DNA of 64,000 bases, taken from NCBI RefSeq assembly GCF_023078275.1, contig NC_062977.1, forward strand, positions 15,645,118 through 15,709,117. Reading direction: 5' to 3'. Source of the stretch: Leguminivora glycinivorella. Its lineage: Eukaryota; Arthropoda; Insecta; Lepidoptera; Tortricidae. A program made the translations under genes and the position numbers. Below are positions 10,910-22,403 of the stretch, in pieces. How positions within the stretch are numbered: position 1 is the first letter of the stretch; each line of letters begins with the position of its first letter. The notes below the pieces were generated by a model. The model did not search any database. It was not told the DNA's origin and was given only the letters and a program-made list of their open reading frames with translations.

Positions 10910-12005
10910 TAAAAAAAAACCCACGGCAGATTTTTTGGTATTGATTCGTGCGCTAGCATTTAGGTATTGTAAAATAATAAACAGAACAGTATTATACGTG
11001 TAAACCTAAAATCTTATGTTCATGTCCATAAAACAATAGTACATGCGTCTCCAATATAAAGAGTTATAAACAGAACCAATTAGATTCCGATAATGGAATT
11101 TTAAAATAAATGGTCATTATTTAATGTAACCCTTTCGCTGAATTAAACCACGCTTTTCTTCGTTCAAAAAAAATACAATGGTAGAATTCGTAATTGAAAA
11201 ACCTTTCGTTGTTATAGATACTCGTATAGGCAGACATTAGACATGGCAACTATCCAGAAAAGCAATATAGTCCCTCAATCGCGTTTAATTATACCTAGTT
11301 GACAGCACCATGACAACAAGAATGTAAACGCAAACATAAAGTCGACAGCTTTTTTAAACAGTGACAATACAGTACCTACTAGAGATCTTCTAAGAAGAAG
11401 AACATTTTATTCTAATAATTTCTCGTTTACCTAATACAAGGCCGACGACGGTCCTCGACGAATACAGAGAATTTTAGGACATTTTTCTCATTCACTCATC
11501 ACTCTCTTTCTCTGTACATATTCCGAAATCTATTGTGATTTTTTTTTTGTATTACAAAGAATTCTAAATTCAAAAACAAAACAATTGCTTTCAGGAGTCA
11601 GGATGCTAGAGAAAGGTTTGCGAACTTCGATGCTCGCAGAAGGTCCTGGGCAGTTAGCCTACTGAAAGAGATGCCTTCACGTTTATATCAGACGATTTAT
11701 GGTGCAATGTCCGAGAAACATTGTTTTTGGTGGCTAAAGAGACCTATGCGCGAACGACACACGTGGGCGATAAAGGCTGATATGATGATGATAAGTAGGT
11801 GCTCTGTATACACGTTGACCACAAAACTTGGCAACGTCCATGGCAAGTAACGTACAAACGATAATTGTTTATTACGATATCTCGTTGCCTTGACAATGAC
11901 AGCGCTATTTGGAGCAGAAAATCCATGGCAGATTAGTATAAATCCGTGCCAATATTGCCAGATAGATAATTTTAACATTCATAATGTTCTATACCTTATT
12001 CCAAT
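10910..12005. other. No gene recognised
   Basis: AT-rich DNA. Around 11633-11800 a stretch ending in gctgatatgatgatgat looks like the decayed 3' tail of a retroelement, but I cannot assign it. Confidence 0.4.
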
Positions 12006-12009
12006 AAGG

Positions 12010-12162
12010 CTTTAGTTACCCTTCGGGTTGGAAGGTCAGATGGCAGTCGCTTTCGTAAAAACTAGTGTCTACGCCAAATCTTGGGATTAGTTGTCAAAGC
12101 GAACCCCAGGCTCCCATGAGCCGTGGCAAATGCCGGGATAACGCAAGGAGGATGATGATGAA
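12010..12162 (+). mobile_element. 3' fragment of a retroposon ending in (GAT)n
   Basis: The block ggttggaaggtcagatggca ... atgccgggataacgcaagga ending in gatgatgatg has the look of a dispersed lepidopteran SINE/LINE 3' end. Recognition is from general knowledge of such tails; no second full copy is in the window. Confidence 0.5.
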
Positions 12163-12218
12163 TGTTCTATACCTTAGGCTTAATTCGGTAAAACTTTTTG
12201 TTTAGAAAAAATAAATAC

Positions 12219-12323
12219 GGCGGTCTAGCATAACTGGCACTGTCGCCCGCGAGTCCATACTTGAAGTCGCGCTTGATGTATGGACTTGCGCGCGAGAAAA
12301 CAAGTTTTGCTAAGCCGCCTGAA
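12219..12323. mobile_element. Short inverted-repeat element, TCCATACTTGAAGTCGCGC core
   Basis: Outer ends ggcggtctagc and gctaagccgcc are inverted relatives, and inner arms gcgagtccatac / gtatggacttgc pair. A related, more decayed copy is at 59885-59967. Confidence 0.6.
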
Positions 12324-13881
12324 GTGTAGGTATCTACATACTCGTACGATACGGCGCAGGTTTACACAAAATTGCATTAAAACCTAAAAATGCATAGTAG
12401 ATGCGTGATTGCGTGTGCAATAGTGCTGTAAGGTAGTCGATCTCGTGTAATTTATTGTCGCTAATATGAAAACGTGCATTTTGTATAAATATGTTTGCTT
12501 ATCGCATTATTAGTTTAATATAAAAGCCGTAAATTATTACATGTTACTTTTATCAATATTATCAATGGTAGCGGTAGGTACGTTAATATGGTGTTTTGCG
12601 TGACAAACATGACCTGTAATAACACAGTTTAATATGTACGGAAAAGGAAAACCCGAATGCGTCGGAATAAACAAAGCGCAAATGTAACGTACAGTGGCGC
12701 GAGGGCTTCTATATTAGATTACTCTATGTTTCATGCAAATCATTCTACTTGGGTTATAATAATACTTTAAATATGTGTACCACAACTGTTCAATTACTAA
12801 GTAAGTAGTTTTGGACCAAATAGACAGACGTACGATTGATCCTACAAGGGTTCCGTTTTTCAGAAGTAGAAAACGAAACCCTTGTATGATGGAGGAGGAG
12901 AATTAGATATCTATTGTAACAAATCTTTTGTTTTGCGTGTTTACATTCCGATAGACGGGAGGCAATGGGAGCAGGTTACGTTTCGATTTTCCACATCAAA
13001 GTTTCTCATAAAGCACGATCACGCTTCAAAATAGCTTTCCTATTTCCACGGTACAAAGGCACGCATCGACATCAAACATCGCAGTTACATTATAAAGCGG
13101 AACCAACGTTTGCTAACCGCTTATAAATTCTCGAATGAATTCGGAACACCAGTTATTTCGGGAATATTCTGGACATGCTCCAAAAGCATACTCGGTCACT
13201 TTCTGAGCTAAGTCAATGACACAGTGAGTGTGAGTAACATAGTGACGTGCAATTCAGGGAATATTCTAAATTTAAAGTTTTATTCACTATTTTGATTTGG
13301 GACACGATTTCGTGAGTCAGATTCGTAGGAGAGCGAACTGGGAATGTTTACTTTCAGTTCAGAAGGAAAAAGCATGTTGTGAATCCGTTTTTCAGAAACC
13401 ACTTGATTTTATCAACTTTAGTATGTTTCCAGCTGTTTTTCAACATTAATCACGACATTTGCTTTGGGTATTTCTTGGGACAACGGCGCTGGAGCTTCAA
13501 CAATTCCACTGAAAATGAATGTTCTAAGATTCCCAGATTCTTATTTAAGTAGATCCGATTAATACAGAATATAACTGCATGGTTTATATACCTGAACGTG
13601 GCTCCGCCCACTTTATTTCTATTCAAGACGCGGTGTAAAGTTATCTTAGACGGACTTTAGTTCCCTACTCGTGGCAAAAAGTAATGTAGGTAACTTAACG
13701 TGTCAGGTATTCGTATTTTGTGTGTTTAAATGATTGGTGAGATGTTTACTTCGGTACACGTTTACCTTGACGACTAAACTAAGTACTTATTGTCATATCA
13801 ATTTGTTACTTATTGTAAACTTATGTAATACTAATGAAGTTAGTAAATTTTGTCATTTAATACCTAACTATGTTATGTACC
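12324..13881. other. No gene recognised
   Basis: Non-coding DNA. It includes a small hairpin at 12845-12884 (caagggttccgttttt paired with aaacgaaacccttg) but no gene-like structure. Confidence 0.45.
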
Positions 13882-14315
13882 TTTTCCCCTCACTAGCTCG
13901 GAAACACGTGTTTTGTCCTTTAATACCAGCGGGTAAAAACGCATTTTATCCACTAGTGGGTAAAGTAATTTGACCTTGAATAAAGTCAAATTAACTGCTT
14001 TAAAATTGATAAAAGTAGGTGAATATAGTAATAAAGATGATTTACCACCTGTGGAACTATACTGGAAGCAGTGATAAACGGAATTTTTGCGTCGTGGTTT
14101 CCTCGCTATAGTGAGGGGAAAAGTTTTGTGTTACACTCGGGTGCAAATGTATTTTACTTCTCGTGTGTTAAAAAACTCGCAAGTTCAGGATTCTATTCTA
14201 GAACCACTCGCTTCGCTCGTGGTTCAACTATAGAATCCTTTCACTTGCTCGTTTTTCAATTCCACACTCGGCGTTAAAATACAACTTTGCCCCCTTGTAT
14301 AACAAATAACTATTG
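13882..14315 (-). mobile_element. Full-length copy of the unclassified 432-bp hairpin repeat
   Basis: Inverse orientation to the copy at 4710-5141 and 434 bp long, starting ttttcccctcactagctcgg and ending caaataactattg. Within it, gaaccac and gtggttc around 14201-14224, inside ggattctat/atagaatcc arms, form a strong hairpin. Bases after the end (cggcccatct) resemble the terminus of the ATTCGG MITE, as if this copy too was once inside that MITE. Confidence 0.7.
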
Positions 14316-15111
14316 TAAGTCACGGCCCATCTACGAATATGTATATTGTATGTACTTATCTATAATATTATGTAGGTTTAACATGTGTAACGTGATGTCA
14401 TAATTTTAACAAATAAACCGTACATGTATTGATTTATGTAGATTTCCAATAACCGTATTTCAAGTAACGCCAAATTCGAAGAATTACTTAAAATATTAAA
14501 TACATTAATAAAAAAGTCTATACTAGTAGTTCCTGATTAATTATGTAAGTATTGTAAACAAGTAGTAATATTCACAAATGTGGGCATATCTATACGTATG
14601 TAAGATATGAGGTCCTTGAAGATTAAAACATGCAAGTTAGATCATCGCTAGAACCTGTCCACGCTTTAATGTTCCAAGTGTCTGCATATGAAAACCTATA
14701 CTAAAATATAAAAAAGTTATAGGAACAAGTTAGTTAGGAACAAGTTCAAATAGTAAGTTTTTCGCGATTAAGTCCCGTTTTAATTTAATAATATAAATGA
14801 ATATCAAAATATAAAGTTAGGCATGGTTCAAAATTGGATATTCATAAACACTCTGTATAATAGAAGGTTAGGTTAATAGAAGGTTATTTAATACATAATG
14901 AATATTATGATAAATTACTGTCATAAGTTTACATTTCTAACTGACTTGTTATCATAACATACGAGTAACTAACGCGAAGGTGCTCTGTCAAACATAGATG
15001 TTTTATAAAAAAAAACTTATTGCTGTCTCTATGCTGTCGAATAAGTTGATACCTAAATGATATTTAGATATAAAATTATTAAACCTCCAATAACACAATA
15101 TAACACCGCGC
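14316..15111. other. No gene recognised
   Basis: AT-rich DNA without supported features. Confidence 0.45.
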
Positions 15112-15290
15112 TTTGTACACATATTTAAAGTCACATACAGGTCGAACGCGATTAATTAACATTATTTTTACCTTTTTTCCCATCGTTTCGGCCAGGTTGC
15201 ACTGGCCGTGGTAGCGGAAGACAAAATTAAAAAATAATGTTAATTAATCGCGTTCGACCTGTATGTGACTTTAAATATGTGTACAATAAC
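15112..15290. mobile_element. MITE with long perfect inverted arms
   Basis: Bases 15117-15170 (catatttaaagtcacatac... to ttaacattattttt) return as their inverse at 15233-15287. Between them is a ~60-base spacer with its own small hairpin, ggccaggttgcactggcc. No coding capacity. Confidence 0.75.
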
Positions 15291-15315
15291 AACCGACCGA
15301 CCGACCGTCCGGTTT

Positions 15316-15595
15316 GACGACCGGTCTGGCTCAGTCGGTAGTGACCCTGCCTGCTGAGCCGCGGTCCCAGGTTCGAATCCCGGTAAGGGCATTTATTTGT
15401 GTGATGAGCACAGATATTTGTTCCTGAGTCATGGATGTTTTCTATGTATATAAGTATGTATTTATCTATTTAAGTATGTATATCGTCGCTTAGCACCCAT
15501 AGTACAAGCTTTGCTTAGTTTGGGGCTAAGTTGATCTGTGTAAGGTGTCCCCCAATATGTATGTATATGTATGTATGTACAATAAAGTTGCGAAA
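15316..15595 (+). mobile_element. tRNA-derived SINE, full-length copy
   Basis: Head gacgaccggtct, A box tggctcagtcggtag, B box ggttcgaatcc at about 15370, then a tRNA-unrelated body (gtgatgagcacagatatttg) and an AT-rich tail with tatgtatgta repeats. The tail module recurs alone at 41740-41852 and 57795-57898. By family it depends on LINE proteins for mobility. Confidence 0.85.
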
Positions 15596-16072
15596 GTAGA
15601 TACCAATAACTGTACTGTCCCATCGTCCCATCCCTTGGCATTCCGTCGTACGTTCAATTTTATGCTGTCTTTTTAATCCAAAAAAGGCAAAGGAGGTGAG
15701 CTGCATATAAATTGTGATATTTTCGGCGCATACCTTTCCTCATTTTAGTTACGGTAAACTTAATCATTTTGTAACTTTTCCATATTTTTTTCATTCAAAT
15801 TTCAAAACATGAGAAAGGAAAATTAGATTGCATAATAAGAAAAAATAATTATTATCCGTATCTACATAGAGGTATAACGCAAATGGGTGAATCAACTTTT
15901 CTTTGCCAGCAAAATTTCGCATACTTCGACTACATGTGGTCAGAAAATTTAATTGTCAGTACACATGGTGCAGTTTTATGGCACTAGTGCGAAATGTGGT
16001 TAATTATGTGCCTATATCGAAACTTTAAAGGGCCTATATATATAAAACATACATTTTCAGTACATTTACATA

Positions 16073-16108
16073 CGTTTTTCAGTCTATATATATATAGACT
16101 GAAAAACG
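16073..16108. repeat. Perfect 36-bp palindrome
   Basis: cgtttttcagtctatata is followed directly by its exact reverse complement. No loop bases. Confidence 0.9.
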
Positions 16109-16194
16109 TCGAACGATACAAGTGCGAAAAAGAGGAAGTTTGAAACGAGTGTCGATAAATCAAAACACGACTGAAAGAAGAGTAATGTACTACT

Positions 16195-16825
16195 AATTGA
16201 CATTTGTGATTGTAGTGTCTATTTATGTTAGGTACTCTATGGGCCCAGAACGATCTAACAAAAAACTGACGCATATGACGAATTACAATTTATCGGTTTC
16301 TCTCCGTTAGATTATAATCTAACGAAAAATAATCCGTTAAATTGTGAACGTTACGGTTCATCATAACTCGTCAGTTCATAATCTCACTAGTAAGATTATA
16401 AACTAACGGGTTTTTTTTCGAAAACTGAATATTAAATCACAAGAAATATACCAATTAAGCCGCCACATAACAAGCAAAGTAACTGACAATTTTGTTTATT
16501 TGGCGAGTTCGACCATTTCCTTAAACAATATATCGAATTTTGATGATAAAAGTTTAATGAGGTTTTTGGTTGACATCTGTGATTGCAGTGTCTATTTGTG
16601 TCAGTCACTCTATGGCCACAGAACGATCTACTATAAGACCGACCAATCAGAGCGCTAGCTTCGTTCCGACGCCATGACAGTTTACAATTTGACGGTTTCG
16701 CTTCGTTAGATTATAATCTAACGTAAAAATAATCCGTCAAATTGTGAACTGTACGTTACAGTTCACAATATTTCGTTAGTTCATAATCTCGCTAGTGAAA
16801 TTATAAACTAACGGTTTTTACAATT
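16195..16825. repeat. Direct repeat, two ~230-bp copies 378 bp apart, each with palindromes
   Basis: The blocks starting at about 16195 and 16573 share a common path: gtgattg(c/t)agtgtctattt, cagaacgatcta, then the 20-bp palindrome cgttagattataatctaacg and a second arm pair agtttataatct / agattataaacta ending in taacgg. The copies differ by scattered substitutions. The class is unknown. Confidence 0.7.
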
Positions 16826-17060
16826 TTACGGTGACATATACTTATTATATTAAAGCCAAATATACTAGCTACGTAATACAACATGTAATTATAGGATTTC
16901 CTATTTTATAACTTTGTTTCGAGCAGTGACCCAGTGGACATAGCTGTCCCTCACTTTTATATGTAAAAAGTGTCTCTTCCACAGGGTCACATATTGTTTT
17001 AATTAAAAATGAATCGTTTTTAATTTTTTCCCTAATTGGTATACGTGAAATAAGGATCTT

Positions 17061-17092
17061 TATGCACGATGGCTTACCATCGTGCATAAAGC
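17061..17092. repeat. Short perfect hairpin
   Basis: tttatgcacgatgg ... ccatcgtgcataaa with a 4-base loop (ctta). It lies alone; no U-tract or gene end suggests a role. Confidence 0.7.
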
Positions 17093-17509
17093 ATACCATT
17101 TAACCTTAGTTAAAAATCAGAAAAGTAGACCTAATAATAAGTAAGGGTAATTCTTGCAAAAAGCAAGAAAAAGTTGAGTCACCCAAATCCACTTGCGTAT
17201 GCGTACCTATGTCTACTTACCAAAGAAATATGAATACAAACAAAAGTAATTTTCCTGTGTATTCATATTTATTTATGAGCGTGTGAAGTGGCAGTAAAGT
17301 TCGGTGTATAACGGTTTGGAAAACACTATTCTAACCGTGTTCGATATTTTATTTGACTTGTTAGAACAAAACACTTTGATAAATTTTGTACTCCGATGCT
17401 ACAGTATTTTTATCTATTTCTGATAAAAAACATAAATATTATTCAGGAGCAAGCATATCGATGACCGATATGGCACCTATTACTTAGGATGTAATACACG
17501 CACGGATAT

Positions 17510-17760
17510 GCACGCAGGTGGACAGGAATCGCTACCATGTGGAAGGGCCCTAGTGGCAAGAGGAGAGATGGCAGACCCAACACAAGATGGCCGGATGGTC
17601 GGATGGCCTATGCAAAATAGCCATCGATTGGCCAACTGGACAGGCCTTTACCCGAAAGGGGTCCAAACCAAATTAGTTTTTTGAATTTTTTATATTTTAA
17701 GGTTTTTGATTCGGAATAAACAGGCTTTTTATTTTAATTTCTTATTATTTTACTTAGGAT
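17510..17760 (+). pseudogene. Decayed 3' fragment of an RTE-type retrotransposon
   Basis: Reading plus-strand codons gives remnants WKGPSGKRRDGRP and later WPTGQAFTRKG that match the C-terminal end of the RTE reverse transcriptase at 44127-44837 (WPGPTGKRKDGKP; the EEAFTLSG end). Frame breaks occur between them, so it cannot be translated as a unit. Confidence 0.6.
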
Positions 17761-18344
17761 ACCTCTGCCTTTATATTATAAACCGTCCATATGCCACATT
17801 TTTGACATTTACGATTACTGTTCTATAGGAGACGTAACCACCTAGTACCTACGAGTGTATAATCATAATACTTAACGGCTATTACACATGTTTTGATTGA
17901 CAGTGCTCACGTTTTATACACAGTCCACTACGATACGATAACTTAATTAGTGAATAGTACATGATAATGATAACATGGCCGGCGTCATCGTCATTTGCCT
18001 GTCGTACTTCTTAAATGTAATATACACCACATTCATTCATACAGTCATTTTACTTTTAAAACACGTTGTAAGTGTAAGTTGTAAACAAGCATCTGTTTTA
18101 TTGACTGAGACCCTCACGATAAGGAACGTAAATAAACAAGATAGCGCCTGAGAGCCATTATCAAGAGCAGCTGATGCAGAGCAGAAGTTTTCAGACGTCG
18201 GAATGATAAAAGGATTTAATGAAGCGTATTGAGACGTGCCAGAAAATATTACCGAACATTTAAAATGAAATACAAGATACGAGATAAAAGAAAACGCTTT
18301 GAGTGGAAAATAGATACTAATGGGATTGGAAATCGTAGGCTGAC
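17761..18344. other. No repeat recognised; intron side of the exon at 18345
   Basis: Downstream (minus sense) of the donor site at 18344. No further exon recognised. Confidence 0.4.
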
Positions 18345-18691
18345 CTGTGTGAAGAATCGCTCCCTCGCTTCGGCCATGCTTTCGTTACGTTGTCCGTCGT
18401 GGTCGCTGCCGGTGGTTCCCGGCTCCTGCACACTAGCCTGCGGCTGGCCGTCGGGCACATCCTCGGCGGGTGGCGCGGCCTGCGTCAGCGCTTCTGCTGG
18501 CGCCGCAGCGGGCGAAGCGCGCTCGGAAGAGTCCTCGGCCATCACTTTACAATCCGCACTGGGTTTACCACCAACAACGTTATTATTCTTCGCACTGACT
18601 CCTTTCGACTTATCCTTCTTCTGTTTCTTCGGCTTTTCGTCTTCTTGCCCTCGTAGAAGCGACCGCTGGCGCAGCACTGCACATTACCCAT
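18345..18691 (-). CDS. First coding exon of an unidentified gene, N-myristoylation-type start, one base short
   Basis: The ATG at 18691-18689 starts MGNVQCCASGRF, a Gly-2 myristoylation context with two cysteines suited to palmitoylation, so a membrane-anchored cytosolic protein is likely. After about 16 residues the frame with gene-like composition switches: a Lys-rich stretch (EDEKPKKQKKDKSKG) and then an Ala/Pro/Glu-rich stretch (ERASPAAAPAEALTQAAPP) lie in another frame, which itself has no ATG and a stop just upstream. The exon ends ACACAG|GTCAGC, a good donor at 18344. Its 347 nt are one short of a phase 0-0 exon. A one-base loss (assembly error or mutation) near 18640 explains this. 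Gene identity is not recognised. Confidence 0.6.
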
Positions 18692-19400
18692 GTCTGGTCG
18701 CGCGCATGTCGCGTTCACTCGGTCGGCGGGAGTCGGCTCGGTCGGTCGGTCGTTCGGTCGCGTCGGCGGCGGCGCCGGCTCGCGAATGAGGCTCAGCGTC
18801 GCGGCGCGCACCCGCCGGTATTTTTGACGCAAACTTCGGAATCGCGCTGACCGCTGATTACGCGGATGCCGCCGACGAAGGATCGCATCCGAAAGCCGAA
18901 TCGCGTGTCGGTCGCGGTGGCGTCATCATGCCCCCGGCCCCCGCGCCGCAAGGTCAAGGCGTGATCATTGTTCCCGGTGCTGGCTAGACGCGCGCCGCCA
19001 CCGCGATGAGATGGCCGAACCTAATCACGGTTCCCCGCCGACAACGGGCGCCCGCCAGGCACGCCACGACTCCGCACGCCACCGTTGACCGTATCGATCA
19101 CACATAACAAACTTCACGACGAGAACAATCCAAGCTCGAAAACGTTTGAAGAAAGTTTAACGATCGCACAGTCTCGCATATAATCAGCCTCACGTCCTGT
19201 GCTAAACTAACTCGTAAACTAGTAGCAAGGCTCGGTATGTCCTAAGCGACCTTATTCCGTTTTATTTGTTTTCCGCGATGTTGATACCGCACGTGTTGTG
19301 GTGTGGCGCGGTTGCCGGGCGACCGCTGATAAACAGCGGTACGCCACGAGAGAGCGTCGAAACGAAACGCAAACAACTTACTTTGCAACTGAAAATCGTT
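18650..19400 (-). promoter_or_regulatory. CpG-rich promoter / 5' UTR region of the exon at 18345
   Basis: The stretch 18680-19120 is far richer in G, C and CpG than its surroundings, with tandem ggtcggtcggtcg. It lies directly upstream (minus sense) of the MGNVQCC start. No TATA box is obvious. Placement of the transcription start is not possible by eye. Confidence 0.45.
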
Positions 19401-21880
19401 GTCTCGTATTAGTTAAATATAGCTAACACGCATTTATGTTGATTATGAGTACTTAAAATAGACATAGTAATGCAAGCTAAAATTAGCCTTTAAGTGAAAC
19501 ATTTGGGACAAAGGCATAATATTTCCGATCTAAATAAAATTGACAATGAGTAGAGTGTAGTGTAATGTAAATGTAGTCCGTCCTAAACGTATATTAGGAT
19601 CTAAAAGAACAATGAATTATTACGAGCTTTTTCTTATTACATCATAGGTAATAATATAAAAGATCTAGTTCCTCCAAGGCTCAAAATCTATAATGCACTA
19701 AACGATTACATTATATTCTTGATATGGTACGTGTACAACCAATTCCACCTATTGCAAAACATAGCATGATATTAGTATGGGCACATTGTATGCCATAAAT
19801 TTAAGTCACATATAAATTTATCGGAATGAATTTGGACATCAAATACGCTTGCAGAATCATAATGAAATTTGAAGAGACATTTTCCTTGAAAAATAAAAAC
19901 CTTTTTTTAATTCTGAAAATCTTGCGTCTTTTCTCATGTCGATTGATGTACTTTATACGAAATAAAATGAAAGCGATTGCAACGCAAAGCAGCAGATTCG
20001 TCGTTATCAACATATCGCATCCTTTAAAACGTAAATATCTCATATACAATGACCCTTCTCAAAATCGTTTTATCTATTAATTTTTTTAAAGTTTTCCCTG
20101 AAATCCGGCGCCAATTTTTCTTACTCATGCCATTACATCATGAAACCATACTGAAAATAGACTCCCTCTAATGTTTAGGTAGGTACCTTGGGTACCTTCG
20201 CAATGACTAATGGGAAGTGGGTCATCTCAACCTGCAGACAGCATCAACGCAGATTCGGCAGAAGACATTTTCTAACTAGGGCACGCGACGCAGTTTCATG
20301 TCGCAACTAGCAGTTACAATATCGATAAATGCTTTAAAAACGAACCTTATACCTGTTATGTTGAGCTTCATTATTCAATTAAGAGTGGAGTCTTTATTTA
20401 GGGACGTAAGATGTAAATTGGGGCATGTGAGCTTTTAATGTTAGGAAAATTGGGATTCTTTATGATACTCGCGACGAGGCGTTTTATTGTGCGATTTATT
20501 GTTTCAGAGGCATTTCAAATTACACAATCTAAGAGATACTTATCACACACAAAGGTGTGGTAACTATTATAAATGGGAAACTATTTAACTATATATATTA
20601 TAACGTATAGTCTGAATACTAATGTACATACAATAAAAAGTCAACGTAGCAGAAAAAAATAACTTAAGTATGTCAAGTCTTAAGAGCCAGCCCAATTTAA
20701 ATCATTACAATTAGCTAGATAGATACCTACCCGTTTGAGAAACTTATTTAAAAAAGTGTGTGCTTCAATTTGTAATGTTGATTAATTACTATCATTATAC
20801 CATGGATCGATAATAAAAAATTTGTTCCAGAATAACGATTTATTTCAACTTAACAGCCGTTTCAAAACTGTTAAAGATTGATACTATGAATGTTTTTCAT
20901 TTTAAAAATAATTTATCACAATTCTCACTCACTTTAAAATGGGCAGTTTTCTGCTAAATTCTGGGGAAAAGAGTACCTAAGCAGACTTTTCTTTGTAACT
21001 CTAAATCTGTCAGAGTGAGTTATGAATTGTGTCCCACCTAAGTATATGTGTATGAACTCGTATATAAATATTAAGAATTAAGCTCCACTTACAAGACGCG
21101 TGAACTCGCATGCGACTTTAGTTACATTGCGAACTCTTAAGATCACATAATATTTAGAATTTAGCAAACTAATCAATAGAGTTACCTACTTACCATGTTA
21201 ATTGTGATGGTGTAAAATACCCATATCTGTGTCAGGGTCACTTTCCGAGAAACTTTGTCATGTCAATCTTAATTATTAACATACAAATAACACAATTGAC
21301 GAAGATGTTAATACATTTTATATATGTTATTCTTTGTCGTATCGTAGATCGTAGAGCGTGAGTTTGTTACCGTTTTGACAGTTTAGAATAAACTAAAAAC
21401 CAAAAATTATGATAACACATAAAATTAGTTCACACACTAACTTGATTGAATTGAACCTGAAGACGTAAATATACCTCATCTATTACTCCTGACGTGGGAT
21501 TATTCAATGTATAAAATTTGAAAAACAAAATTTTAACACTTGCATCAACTAGAGCTTCTTAAATCTAAGTAAATATTTAAGCAAACATGGGCACTGGCCA
21601 TTTCAGTTCGAATTTTACTACGGACGAATTGTGATGTGAACTGATTTTGACCAAGTAAAACTTTAGTTTTAACATGTATTACTTGGCCGATCAGATATTT
21701 TAATTGATGAATCAGCACTGGATGTCAAGATGTCTGCATCATGAACTTTACGCAATGTTTCGTGCGAGATTTATGACCTAGACTTTTGAAATGCATAAAT
21801 ATAAAGTTTGATATTGGGCTATTACAACGCCCGTCAATTGTCGTCTTTATTGGTCAAAGGGATAATCAACTTAAACTTAA
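19401..21880. other. No gene recognised
   Basis: AT-rich DNA between the CpG-rich first exon and the duplicated cassette exons. If both minus-strand exon sets belong to one gene, this is intron. Confidence 0.45.
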
Positions 21881-21886
21881 GCTTAC

Positions 21887-21988
21887 CGTATCCCCATCGC
21901 TTCCCTTCATAGTCATAGCTGCTCCCCGTTCCATGAGCTGTTGCTCAGATCGGAGCAGTTGGTCCATCTCCGCCCTGTCCAAGTCCAG
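21887..21988 (-). CDS. Third copy of a 102-nt cassette exon
   Basis: Acceptor ttcctcttctcag precedes CTGGACTTGGAC; the exon ends GGGGATACG|GTAAGC. It codes 34 residues (LDLDRAEMDQLLRSEQQLME... ending GDT) in phase 0-0. It is the most diverged of the three copies (for example DRAEMDQLL for DTAEMDQQL, and MKGSDGDT for MEESDGDT), yet it keeps frame and both splice sites. Whether it is used is unknown. Confidence 0.55.
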
Positions 21989-22051
21989 CTGAGAAGAGGA
22001 ACTCTTCCTCTTGTTCGTGGTCAAAGGGGTAATCATTAAACTTAAGCTTAC

Positions 22052-22153
22052 CGTGTCTCCATCGCTCTCCTCCATAGCCATAGCTGCTCCTCGCTCCATG
22101 AGCTGCTGCTCAGAGCGGAGCTGCTGGTCCATCTCCGCCGTATTCAAATCCAG
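22052..22153 (-). CDS. Second copy of the 102-nt cassette exon
   Basis: Acceptor ttctcctctcatcag, exon body coding LDLNTAEMDQQLRSEQQLME... ending GDT, donor GACACG|GTAAGC. Phase 0-0, 34 residues, so inclusion keeps the reading frame after the exon at 22222-22403. It differs by one residue (N for D) from the last 34 residues of that exon. Confidence 0.6.
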
Positions 22154-22221
22154 CTGATGAGAGGAGAACAACTCTTCCTCTTGGTCGTAGTCAAAGGGAT
22201 AATCATTAAACTTAAGCTTAC

Positions 22222-22403
22222 CGTATCTCCATCGCTCTCCTCCATAGCCATAGCTGCTCCTCGCTCCATGAGCTGCTGCTCAGAGCGGAGCTGCTGGTCC
22301 ATCTCCGCCGTGTCCAAATCCAGCTGAGGAGAGGACAGCAGCTCTTCCTCTTGATCGTGGTCGGAGTGCGGTAGGTTGGTCAGTGGACGGAAGTTGAGAC
22401 GAG
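22222..22403 (-). CDS. Second coding exon of the gene starting at 24317
   Basis: Acceptor cttgtatcattccag|CTCGTC and donor GAGATACG|GTAAGC. The exon enters in phase 1 and joins the exon at 23768-24317 exactly (..NQQK then ARLNFRPLTNL), then runs 60 codons and leaves in phase 0. Its acidic linker (DHDQEEELLSS) leads to the 34-residue block LDLDTAEMDQQLRSEQQLME...GDT, which is repeated in two further exons downstream. The block is rich in Glu, Gln and Met and may be helical. The ~170-bp duplicated unit includes the donor and the next ~50 intron bases. Confidence 0.75.

Noticed and set aside
15316..15390. tRNA gene with A and B boxes
   Set aside because: The boxes are head of a SINE; the sequence continues into the SINE body, a second copy exists at 7810-8052, and acceptor-stem pairing is missing.
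16195..16825. CRISPR-like palindromic repeat with spacers
   Set aside because: Only two units, far too long, in an animal genome.
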